From an alpha proteobacterium U9-1i (lineage in GTDB: Bacteria > Pseudomonadota > Alphaproteobacteria > Caulobacterales > Aquidulcibacteraceae): a stretch of 64,000 nucleotides of DNA. This document shows positions 1 to 7,152 of this stretch, in pieces; the stretch's first letter is position 1; each line of letters opens with the position of its first letter. Below the pieces are notes generated by a model. The model was given only the letters and a program-made list of their open reading frames with translations. It was not told where the DNA came from and searched no databases. Both the position numbers and the translations under genes were made by a program. The stretch lies in the NCBI GenBank assembly GCA_000974665.1, contig BBSY01000002.1, positions 868,001 to 932,000 on the forward strand, written 5' to 3'.

Positions 1-570
1 TTGTCGTTCGGTAAGCTCGAAGACAAGATGGGCTGGCGCGCTCAGCCGACCGCGATCGTGAACTTCGAGGATTGCCGCGTCTCGGCGGAGAACCGCATCG
101 GCCCGGAAGGCGAGGGCTTCAAATACGCGATGAAGGGTCTCGACGGCGGACGTCTCAACATCGCCGCCTGCGCCCTGGGCGGCGCGCAAGATGCTTTGGA
201 CCGCGCCATCGCCTACGTCAAAGAGCGCAAGCAATTCGGCAAAGCCATCGTTGACTTTCAGGCGGTCCAGTTCGCGCTCGCCGACATGGACACCGAACTC
301 TCCGCCGCGCGCTCATTCCTGTACACCGCCGCGCGCAAGCTCGATGCGAAGGCGCCCGACGCCACCAAGTATTGCGCCATGGCGAAACGCTTTGTCACCG
401 ACACCGCCTACAGCGTCGCGGACCGCGCGCTGCAATTGTTTGGCGGCTACGGCTACCTCAAGGATTACGAAGTCGAACGCATTGTGCGAGACCTCCGCGT
501 GCACCGGATCCTCGAAGGCACGAACGAGATCATGCGTGTCATCATCGCGCGCGAAATGCTGAAGGCGTAA
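1..570 (+). CDS. Acyl-CoA dehydrogenase, C-terminal half (cut by window edge)
   Basis: The frame is open to the left edge, so the TTG at base 1 is not taken as a start. The 189 residues seen correspond to the middle beta domain and C-terminal helical domain of a FAD acyl-CoA dehydrogenase (family length about 380-390). Visible family landmarks are FGKLEDKMGW, ERKQFGKAI, QLFGGYGYLKDYEVER and the C-terminal EGTNEIMR near the flavin and active site. The family oxidises acyl-CoA to 2-enoyl-CoA and passes electrons to ETF. The sequence style resembles isobutyryl-CoA/short-branched-chain dehydrogenases, but the substrate cannot be fixed from half a protein. Family assignment is secure. Confidence 0.93.
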   Translation: MSFGKLEDKMGWRAQPTAIVNFEDCRVSAENRIGPEGEGFKYAMKGLDGGRLNIAACALGGAQDALDRAIAYVKERKQFGKAIVDFQAVQFALADMDTELSAARSFLYTAARKLDAKAPDATKYCAMAKRFVTDTAYSVADRALQLFGGYGYLKDYEVERIVRDLRVHRILEGTNEIMRVIIAREMLKA

Positions 571-597
571 GCCGGCCGCCCCAATGGAGAAGTATCT

Positions 598-987
598 ATG
601 ATCCTACGCGCCATGGGCCTCGGCTTCTTGCTTTGGCTAGTTGTCGTCGTCGCGTTCCGCTTCGCTGGGCAGATGTTCTTCGTCCCCGATGAAACGCCGC
701 GCCTCGTCGCGTTTTTGTCCGCGCCTGTGACCGGAATTATCGCGGCGTTCGTGCTGCTCAAGTTGCTGCATGAAGCGCGCGGCGACGAAGGCGAGGCCGC
801 AATAGGCATCGCGCTGCCCTCGTTGTTCCTGAATAGCTTCGCCGCTCACGAATTCCCCCGCGCCTTCCCCAACATCGACCCCACGCTCGACGCAACGTTC
901 GGTGCGTGGGCGCTCTTGTTCGGCGCGTCGATCCTGTTCACCGGTCTTTTCATGACCAAGCTCGCCCCGCAGGATGAGCGCATATGA
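598..987 (+). CDS. Small integral membrane protein, DUF5367-like
   Basis: A 129-residue protein with about four hydrophobic segments (roughly residues 5-24, 38-58, 65-85 and 100-120). The pattern FPRAFPNIDP followed by FGAWALLFGASILFTGL resembles DUF5367 proteins, whose function is unknown. Its stop overlaps the start of the glycerophosphodiesterase gene by four bases (ATGA), so the two are probably co-translated. No catalytic motif is visible. Assignment to DUF5367 is from memory of the family pattern and is moderate. Confidence 0.7.
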   Translation: MILRAMGLGFLLWLVVVVAFRFAGQMFFVPDETPRLVAFLSAPVTGIIAAFVLLKLLHEARGDEGEAAIGIALPSLFLNSFAAHEFPRAFPNIDPTLDATFGAWALLFGASILFTGLFMTKLAPQDERI

Positions 988-2051
988 TGAGACGGCGCGA
1001 TGTGCTGCTCGGCGGTGCGGCCCAAACTCTGGCTCTTGGAGGGTGTGCGACCTTGAGCACCGAATTGCGCGACCCTCCGATCGTCATCGCCCATCGTGGC
1101 GCCAGCGGCGAACGGCCCGAGCACACGCTCGCCGCCTATCGCCTCGCGATCGAGCAGGGCGCCGATTACATCGAGCCCGATTTGGTGATGACCAAAGATA
1201 ACATCCTCGTCTGCCGCCACGAGAATGAGATTTCTGGCACGACCGATGTGAGCGAGCGCCCGGAGTTCGCCGAGCGCCGCAAAGCCAAGTCCGTCGACGG
1301 CGTCGAGGCGCAAGGCTGGTGGGTCGAGGATTTCACGCTCGCCGAACTCAAGACATTGCGTGCGAAAGAGCGCCTGCCGCAGCTACGTCCGAACAACACG
1401 CAGTTCGACGGCCGAGAGGAAATTCCAACCTTCACCGAAGTGCTCGCGCTCGCGCAGCAATCCAATGTCGGTGTGTACCCCGAGCTAAAGCACCCGACGT
1501 TCCTACGCGAGCAAGGCGTTGACCCGATCCCCGCCTTCATCGCCGCGACGCAGGCCTTTGGCGGCCAACGCGCCGCCGACCGTATGTTCGTGCAATGCTT
1601 TGAAGTCGGCGCGCTCGCGACGCTCGCGCAGCTGTCGTCGCTGCGCTGGACCTGCATCCAGCTCATTGGCGCGCAGGGCGGCCCCTGGGATCAGCGCCCG
1701 CGTCCAAGCGCCGACATGATCAGCGATCAAAGCCTCAGTGAAATCGCCGGCTACGCGCGCGGTATCGGCGTCGAGAAATCGCTCATCATTCCGCGCAACG
1801 AAGCCGGTGGTTCGCTGCCGGCGACCGATCTGGTCGCACGCGCGCACCGCGCCGGCTTGCTGGTGCATGCATGGACGTTCCGAGCGGAGAATTTCTTTTT
1901 GCCGGTCGAGTTGCGCGCCGGCGATCCGGGCGCGGCAGATCATATGCGCCAACTTGGCGACCTGACTTCGGAGTTGCGCGCCTTTTACGCGGCCGGCGTT
2001 GATGGCGTGTTTAGCGATTATCCAGGAATTGCCGTACGCGCGCGAATCTAA
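984..2051 (+). CDS. Exported glycerophosphodiester phosphodiesterase (GlpQ type)
   Basis: Hydrolyses glycerophosphodiesters to glycerol-3-phosphate and an alcohol, most likely in the periplasm. The N-terminus has an MMRRRDVLLGG Tat-like start followed by a lipobox LGGC (Cys21), so it is probably a lipoprotein. The GDPD core shows AHRGASGERPEHT (His37, Arg38, Glu44), EPD at 64-66 and a second histidine at 79 (CRHEN), all expected metal or catalytic residues. At 355 residues it matches the periplasmic GlpQ class, which is longer than cytosolic UgpQ. It overlaps the DUF5367-like gene upstream. Its TAA stop shares four bases with the stop of the convergent gene downstream. Confidence 0.9.
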   Translation: MMRRRDVLLGGAAQTLALGGCATLSTELRDPPIVIAHRGASGERPEHTLAAYRLAIEQGADYIEPDLVMTKDNILVCRHENEISGTTDVSERPEFAERRKAKSVDGVEAQGWWVEDFTLAELKTLRAKERLPQLRPNNTQFDGREEIPTFTEVLALAQQSNVGVYPELKHPTFLREQGVDPIPAFIAATQAFGGQRAADRMFVQCFEVGALATLAQLSSLRWTCIQLIGAQGGPWDQRPRPSADMISDQSLSEIAGYARGIGVEKSLIIPRNEAGGSLPATDLVARAHRAGLLVHAWTFRAENFFLPVELRAGDPGAADHMRQLGDLTSELRAFYAAGVDGVFSDYPGIAVRARI

Positions 2052-2395
2052 GCCACGCGCCGCAGCATATTGCGGTTCAAGATCGGGGTCTGGGCCTTGA
2101 GCAAATCTTGCTCAACACGCTGACGCGTCGCTTCGTCACCGATCGCCAGCAGATGCACTTCGGCCGCGCCAAGGTTTTGCGCCGCTTGCCACATATCGTG
2201 GCGCGCGAGCGCCCGGGAAAAATCCTCGGTCCGCGCGATCAATAGGCATATCGGGCCGCCCCACTCGAATTCGCGTGCGTCGTGCGGCTTCACGAACATG
2301 TAAAGCCCGCCGGTCTCCTCCCACGCGCGCGCCGCCCGCGCCACGTCGAACTCATACCAGCGCCCGCTCGCGCCCTGCCACGAAAAGGAACTCAC
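2048..2395 (-). CDS. Degenerate GIY-YIG-like protein
   Basis: A 115-residue protein whose whole length follows the plan of small stand-alone GIY-YIG-like proteins: an N-terminal W-x-GASG strand, GLYMFV in place of GIY, LLIART in place of YIGQT, an arginine helix ending in ARHDMW, then a VEQDLL glutamate and a late ILN asparagine. The second tyrosine-glycine pair is lost, so nuclease activity is doubtful. The GTG start is supported by a GGAGG box about nine bases upstream. The function is unknown. The fold assignment is my inference from motif spacing. Confidence 0.6.
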   Translation of the reverse strand: MSSFSWQGASGRWYEFDVARAARAWEETGGLYMFVKPHDAREFEWGGPICLLIARTEDFSRALARHDMWQAAQNLGAAEVHLLAIGDEATRQRVEQDLLKAQTPILNRNMLRRVA

Positions 2396-2485
2396 GCCCC
2401 ACCCTCCAAGTCAGCCGATGGCGAGGCTAACGTGAGTCGGCGTCATGAAAAGCAAACGCCTGCATTTCGTTTTGGAAACAAAATC

Positions 2486-3274
2486 TTACGGCGCGGGATC
2501 GAAACTCAGAGCCTGTGCGCCGGCGGCGCCAAAATAGGCTGGCCAAAATTGCTGCAGCGCCGCTGCTTGCCGCTCTGCGTGGTCGGGCCGGTCGAGCGGC
2601 GCAATGCGCACGTCGATCGCGGAAAAATCCGCGGGGCCCATCGGCGCTTGCGCGGCCCACGCAGTATAGTCCGCGCCTTCCACGTAAAGCGAAAACCCAC
2701 CTGGCTCGTACTCCAACAGGTCCGACACCAAAACCAACCGCCGCCGCGCGATCTCGCGTCCGAACGTCGGATCGGCCGCGACCGCGCGCAAGCCCGCAAG
2801 GATGGGGGAGGCGCGCTGTGCGCCGCCGGACTGCGCGCTGCGGAGCGCGCGCGCCAGCGCGTCGGCGAAGTCCGCATCCCATTGCTCCTGCGCGCGGCGC
2901 GGATTCTCAAACAGCGGATTCGCCAGAGCCGGTGGGCGCGGCAGGCACTTTGAAAACAGGATCACTGGCTCCTGCGGTCGTCTGGCGTTCAGACGCATCA
3001 GGGTGAAGCGTTCATATTGTCCGAGCCGTGCGCGCTCTTGATCGAGCACTGCCGCCAATTTTCGGCGATGTCGTGGTTCGAGCCGGTCGGTGGAATCCAC
3101 CAACACGATCGTGTGCGCGCCGATCTCGCCATCGGTCCGGCACAAGGTTTCGGCATCCACCGGCGGCGCGCGGAGCAACAAGCCGGCATAGGCAAATCCG
3201 CCGAGCACGATCAGCACCGCGATGATCAGCAGAAGTCCGAGCGCGTTTTGCGCGCCCTTGCCGCGCCGCCTCAT
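2486..3274 (-). CDS. Membrane-anchored protein with VWA-like domain
   Basis: A 262-residue protein with one N-terminal transmembrane helix (about residues 11-33) and a large extracytoplasmic or cytoplasmic domain. That domain reads like a divergent von Willebrand factor A fold: a first strand ending in VLVDSTD (DxSxS-like MIDAS), SPILAGL supplying a later Ser, and LVLVSDLLE supplying a late Asp. It is translationally coupled (ATGA) to the coiled-coil membrane gene upstream, so the two probably act together. I do not recognise the family. The VWA call rests on motif order only. Confidence 0.6.
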   Translation of the reverse strand: MRRRGKGAQNALGLLLIIAVLIVLGGFAYAGLLLRAPPVDAETLCRTDGEIGAHTIVLVDSTDRLEPRHRRKLAAVLDQERARLGQYERFTLMRLNARRPQEPVILFSKCLPRPPALANPLFENPRRAQEQWDADFADALARALRSAQSGGAQRASPILAGLRAVAADPTFGREIARRRLVLVSDLLEYEPGGFSLYVEGADYTAWAAQAPMGPADFSAIDVRIAPLDRPDHAERQAAALQQFWPAYFGAAGAQALSFDPAP

Positions 3275-4653
3275 ACCGGGGCCGCCGCATCGAGCCGCCG
3301 CTGCGCATCATCAAGTTCCTGAACCAGGCTTTCCAGTGCGTGCGCTGATTGAGTTTGCGCCTCGCCGATGCGCGCGCGCGCTTCGTCGATCATCACTGCG
3401 CAGGTCGCGAGCGCGTCGAGAGCCGGCCCTGCCGCCGGCGGCGGCGCGCCAAAATAAGCGGGCGCGGGCGTCGCGCGTGTCGCGGCGTTTTCCTGGCGGT
3501 AGAGATAGATCGCGCTCGCCGCCGCCTCATCCAGGGCTCGCGCCTTGGCGTCCAACGCCTCCATTTTTGACGCTGCGAGGTCGAACGCCTTGCTCATCGC
3601 CTCGAACTCGGCGCGCGTCTTCTCAAGGCGCGCCGCCAGCGCCGCGCGTGCTGCATTGATTGGCTCTTCCAGGTCGCGTCGTGCTTCCGCGCGAAAGGCC
3701 GAAAGCTCTTCGGCTGCCTCGACCGATGCACGGTCCATTTTGCCATAGTCGGGATATGGATCGTCAAAACCGGAATAGCCCTTAAGCGACGCGAACACCC
3801 AAACGCCGCCGCCGAGCATCAGGAGGATAATGGCCTGCGGGGAGTCGAGTTGCAGCAGCGACCAAAGCTGAAAGCTCGCGTCGGAGCCTTGGGTGATCTG
3901 CTCGCCCGACAACGCCGCCATCTGGTCGCGCCAATCGGCGGCGAACAGATTCAACATCAGCGCCAGCAGCGTGAGCGCCGCGAATGCCGCTATGCCTGCC
4001 GCTTTGACCGGGAAGCGTTGATGCTGCAAATAGCGCAGCCCCAGAAACCCGGCGAGAAATCCAAGCGTCACATTGGCGCCGGAAAGGCCAACCGCCGTCA
4101 CTGCTCCACCGAGCAAGCCGCGCGCATCGTCTTCTGCAAACAATGCGGCGCTGAATAACGCTTCAAACAGAGCCGCTGCGAACAACAGACCCGCCTGCAA
4201 CAATCCCGAATTCGGATAAACGGCGCTTCGGCGCAGATCGTGCGTGCGCTTGAAGGCGTCGAGATCCTCGCGCGCAGCCCGTGCGCGCCGCGACGCCTCG
4301 GCCCAATCGTGCGCAAGCCGCCCCGCCACTTGCTTCAGCGCCAGCCGTGCGTCGAGCGATGGGCCGGAAAAGTCTTGCGGCTGCGGCGCCAAGGTGCGCA
4401 ATCGTCTCTCGGCGTCCGCCTTGGTGTTGAGCCTGGCTTCGTCCACCCGCGCCCGCTCACCCGCGGCAAGCTCGACCACGGCGCGCTCTGCCTCGGACAG
4501 GTCATGCGCGTCGGCGCGGGGAAGGTTGCGGGCGGCGTCCTCACGGGCGCGTCGGCGCAGGCCGAGCTTCTTGTCCAATGACGCGGCCGTGAGCACGGGC
4601 GACGCCATCGCGCCCCGGTCTCCACCAGCCAAACGTGCCTGCCCACCGTCCAT
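3271..4653 (-). CDS. Coiled-coil integral membrane protein of unknown function
   Basis: I chose the ATG preceded by GGAAGGCGGG. An upstream TTG in the same frame would add 16 residues. The protein (460 aa) has a charged, Ala/Arg/Glu-rich helical region in its first 150 residues, then hydrophobic segments near 160-190, 200-225, 230-255 and 280-300. A conserved-looking GFDDPYPDYGKMD loop follows, then a second long coiled-coil stretch to the C-terminus. This is a helix-TM-helix design without an enzyme motif. It is first in a two-gene operon with the VWA-like gene. I do not recognise the family. Confidence 0.65.
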   Translation of the reverse strand: MDGGQARLAGGDRGAMASPVLTAASLDKKLGLRRRAREDAARNLPRADAHDLSEAERAVVELAAGERARVDEARLNTKADAERRLRTLAPQPQDFSGPSLDARLALKQVAGRLAHDWAEASRRARAAREDLDAFKRTHDLRRSAVYPNSGLLQAGLLFAAALFEALFSAALFAEDDARGLLGGAVTAVGLSGANVTLGFLAGFLGLRYLQHQRFPVKAAGIAAFAALTLLALMLNLFAADWRDQMAALSGEQITQGSDASFQLWSLLQLDSPQAIILLMLGGGVWVFASLKGYSGFDDPYPDYGKMDRASVEAAEELSAFRAEARRDLEEPINAARAALAARLEKTRAEFEAMSKAFDLAASKMEALDAKARALDEAAASAIYLYRQENAATRATPAPAYFGAPPPAAGPALDALATCAVMIDEARARIGEAQTQSAHALESLVQELDDAQRRLDAAAPV

Positions 4654-4728
4654 GAGCCCGCCTTCCCATGCTACTAAAGCGCGAATAGTTGGCTTCTCCA
4701 AGCGGGGCGCGGGGTCTATGACCGCACG

Positions 4729-5475
4729 ATGACGGAGCGCGAAGACCTCTTAGCCATCGCCGAGGCGATCACAGCCGAAGCGGGTGCGGCGCTCCGCACG
4801 CACCGCGCCGAATGGCGCGTCATCGAAAGCGAGCACGGCCGCGAGGTGAAGATCGACGCTGACACCCGTGTCGAAGCGTTGATCCTGGAGGCCTTGGCGA
4901 AGCGCGCACCGTTTCCTGTTCTATCGGAGGAGGCGGGCTGGGTCGAAGGCGCTGCCGGCGACTACGCATGGGCGCTCGACCCGCTCGACGGCAGCGTCAA
5001 TTATCTGCGTGAGTATCCGCATTGCGCCGTTTCAATCGCGTTGCTGCACAAAGGCGATCCGGTTCTCGGTGTGGTCGATTGCTTCATGCTCGGCGAGCGC
5101 TTCAGCGGCCTGGTCGGCAAGGGCGCATGGCTCAACGGCGCGCCGATCCGCGTGTCCACGATCAGCGATCCCGCCAAGGGGATCTTGCACACCGGCATCC
5201 CTGCGCGCTCCAGCCCGGAATCAATGCGCGCGTTCGAAACCCGGCTTAGCCAGTGGCGCAAAGTGCGCATGATCGGTTCGGCCGCCACTGCACTTGCCTA
5301 TGTCGCTGCGGGGCGGGCCGAGGCATACCGCGAGTCTGGATCGATGATTTGGGATGTGGCTGGCGGATGCGCCCTCGTGCGCGCCGCCGGCGGCGTCGCT
5401 GAGTTCAAGGGGGAGCGTCTCGACGCACCACTTGAGGTAGCCGCCGGCAACGGGCTAACGCCGCTGCCTGATTGA
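4729..5475 (+). CDS. Inositol monophosphatase / CysQ-family phosphatase
   Basis: Mg-dependent phosphatase of the IMPase superfamily, which acts on inositol-1-phosphate or on 3'-phosphoadenosine 5'-phosphate. Diagnostic pieces are LSEEAG (Glu67, Glu68), WALDPLDGSVNY (Asp84, Asp87) and the late WDVAGG aspartate, which together bind the metals. The length (248 aa) is normal. The neighbouring gene is for nucleotide-sugar metabolism, not sulfate assimilation, so a CysQ role is not supported by context. The substrate is undetermined. Confidence 0.85.
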   Translation: MTEREDLLAIAEAITAEAGAALRTHRAEWRVIESEHGREVKIDADTRVEALILEALAKRAPFPVLSEEAGWVEGAAGDYAWALDPLDGSVNYLREYPHCAVSIALLHKGDPVLGVVDCFMLGERFSGLVGKGAWLNGAPIRVSTISDPAKGILHTGIPARSSPESMRAFETRLSQWRKVRMIGSAATALAYVAAGRAEAYRESGSMIWDVAGGCALVRAAGGVAEFKGERLDAPLEVAAGNGLTPLPD

Positions 5476-5606
5476 CACATGAGACGGGAAAGCTCCGCTG
5501 GAGCGCTCAAAAAAGGATCATTGTGTCGGCGTAAATGGTAATGGACAGGGCGAACTGGCATTCCCTAAAAGGGGAAGACTGGGCGTGGTGAGGGGTAGGA
5601 CGCGGG

Positions 5607-7043
5607 ATGACGCTGCCTGGCGATGGCGCGAACGGCGCTAAGCGTTTGATTGGAAACGCAATCCTGGCCGGAACGGCCGAAGCTCTGCGCGCCGCGCTGG
5701 GGTCGTCGCGCGCGTTGGCGTCGACGGACTTGCAACTTTCGGGTGTCGTTTTGGTCGGTGAAGGCGATGTGCCGGAAGCGAAAATCGTCGCCCGCGCCCC
5801 GACCTGGGCCGACATCGAGCTCGCGGAAATCAAAGCTGATTTTCTTGTGCTCGCGGAGCCGGTGCTGCAGCCGACGGTAGCGCGTGCCGCTTTGAGGCGC
5901 GCGGCCGATGCACGCCTCAAAGTGCTGGTCGCAGAGGGTGAAACGATCCGCCCGCTCGAGATCGATGATCTTGTCGGCCGCCCCCTCCAGGCCGTCGATT
6001 GGGAGCGTATTCGCCGCCTGATCGCCGGTCGCCGCGTGCTCATTACGGGCGGCGGCGGCTCGATCGGTTCGGAGCTGGCGCGCCGCATCAACGCTGTCGG
6101 CGGCGCCGAGCGTCTGACGCTTCTCGATGCGTCGGAATACAATCTGTACAAGATTCACCGCGAACTGCCGGCGGCCGAAATCGTCCTCGCCGACGTGCGC
6201 GACGCAGCGTCGATGAAACGCTGGTTCGGCCGCGAGAAACCGCATCTGGTATTTCACACCGCCGCCCTGAAGCAGGTGCCGCTGGTTGAGCAATTCCCAA
6301 GCGAAGGCGTGCTCACCAATGTGTGTGGCCTGAAGCACGTGGCCGACGCGTGCGCCGGCATCGGCGCCGACCTCATCTTTGTGTCGACGGATAAAGCCGT
6401 TGATCCGTCCGGCGTGATGGGCGCGTCCAAGCGGCTGGGTGAACTTTACTGCCAAGCGCTTGACCGCGAATATTCCAAGAGCGGCGGCCCGCGCGCTCTG
6501 GCGCTGCGTCTGGGCAATGTTCTTGGCTCCGCCGGCTCTGTTATCCCCATCTTCCGCCGTCAGCTCGCGCAAGGCGGTCCGCTCACTGTCACTGACGCGG
6601 ATATGACGCGCTTTTTCCTCTCCATCCCGCAAGCGGCGGACTTCCTGCTGCAAGCCGCCGCGATTGGTGTCGGCGAGGAGCGCGCACGTGGGGCGGCCTT
6701 CGTCATCGACATGGGTGAGCCAATCACAGTGCTCGACCTCGCGCGCAAGATCATCCGCCTCGAGGGCCTGCGGCCCGAAATCGACGTGCCAATCACCTTC
6801 GTAGGGCTTCGCCCCGGCGAAAAGATGCACGAGCGTCTCGTGGCGAGTGACGAGTGGCGTGAGCCTGATCCGGCGCCAAGCGTCATCGCCGTCGCCTCGC
6901 AGCCGCGCAATGCCGCTGCCCTTCGCGAGACCATCGCGCGTTTGGCGGTGCTCGCGAATGAGGGCGCCGACCAACAGGTCGTCGCGGAAATGTTCGCCGC
7001 CGTCGCGCCGCTTTCCGCCGACGCCACCATCGCCGCCGAATAG
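5607..7043 (+). CDS. Soluble CapD/FlaA1-like UDP-sugar 4,6-dehydratase or epimerase
   Basis: Extended short-chain dehydrogenase of the polysaccharide-biosynthesis (CapD/WbpM/PglF) family, probably acting on UDP-N-acetylhexosamine for glycan precursor synthesis. The NAD-binding motif GGGGSIG lies at 148-154. The active-site segment STDKAVDPSGVMGASKR (260-276) has Met where ordinary SDRs have Tyr, as is usual in the membrane-bound branch. The protein is 478 residues, while CapD/WbpM-type proteins are about 600-660 with four N-terminal transmembrane helices. Here no transmembrane segment is visible before the CoA-binding-like region at 45-130. It is either a soluble variant or a shortened form. 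Confidence 0.85.
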   Translation: MTLPGDGANGAKRLIGNAILAGTAEALRAALGSSRALASTDLQLSGVVLVGEGDVPEAKIVARAPTWADIELAEIKADFLVLAEPVLQPTVARAALRRAADARLKVLVAEGETIRPLEIDDLVGRPLQAVDWERIRRLIAGRRVLITGGGGSIGSELARRINAVGGAERLTLLDASEYNLYKIHRELPAAEIVLADVRDAASMKRWFGREKPHLVFHTAALKQVPLVEQFPSEGVLTNVCGLKHVADACAGIGADLIFVSTDKAVDPSGVMGASKRLGELYCQALDREYSKSGGPRALALRLGNVLGSAGSVIPIFRRQLAQGGPLTVTDADMTRFFLSIPQAADFLLQAAAIGVGEERARGAAFVIDMGEPITVLDLARKIIRLEGLRPEIDVPITFVGLRPGEKMHERLVASDEWREPDPAPSVIAVASQPRNAAALRETIARLAVLANEGADQQVVAEMFAAVAPLSADATIAAE

Positions 7044-7152
7044 GCCGGCAAGTCTGCACCTTAACACGATGAAGGCTCGACCTCTCCGCGCTCGCGGACT
7101 AGGGTGCGCGCGCTGTGAGGGGACAGGCGGGCTATAGAAGCGGGTGGACTCG

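Noticed and set aside
5493-5520. Hairpin GCTCC-GCT-GGAGC followed by AAAAAA as an intrinsic terminator
   Set aside because: The run is A, not T, on the plus strand, so it does not fit a terminator for the upstream gene.
5565-7067. Long open frame on the minus strand opposite the dehydratase gene
   Set aside because: A by-product of high third-position GC. No domain, no RBS, and the plus-strand protein has all family motifs.
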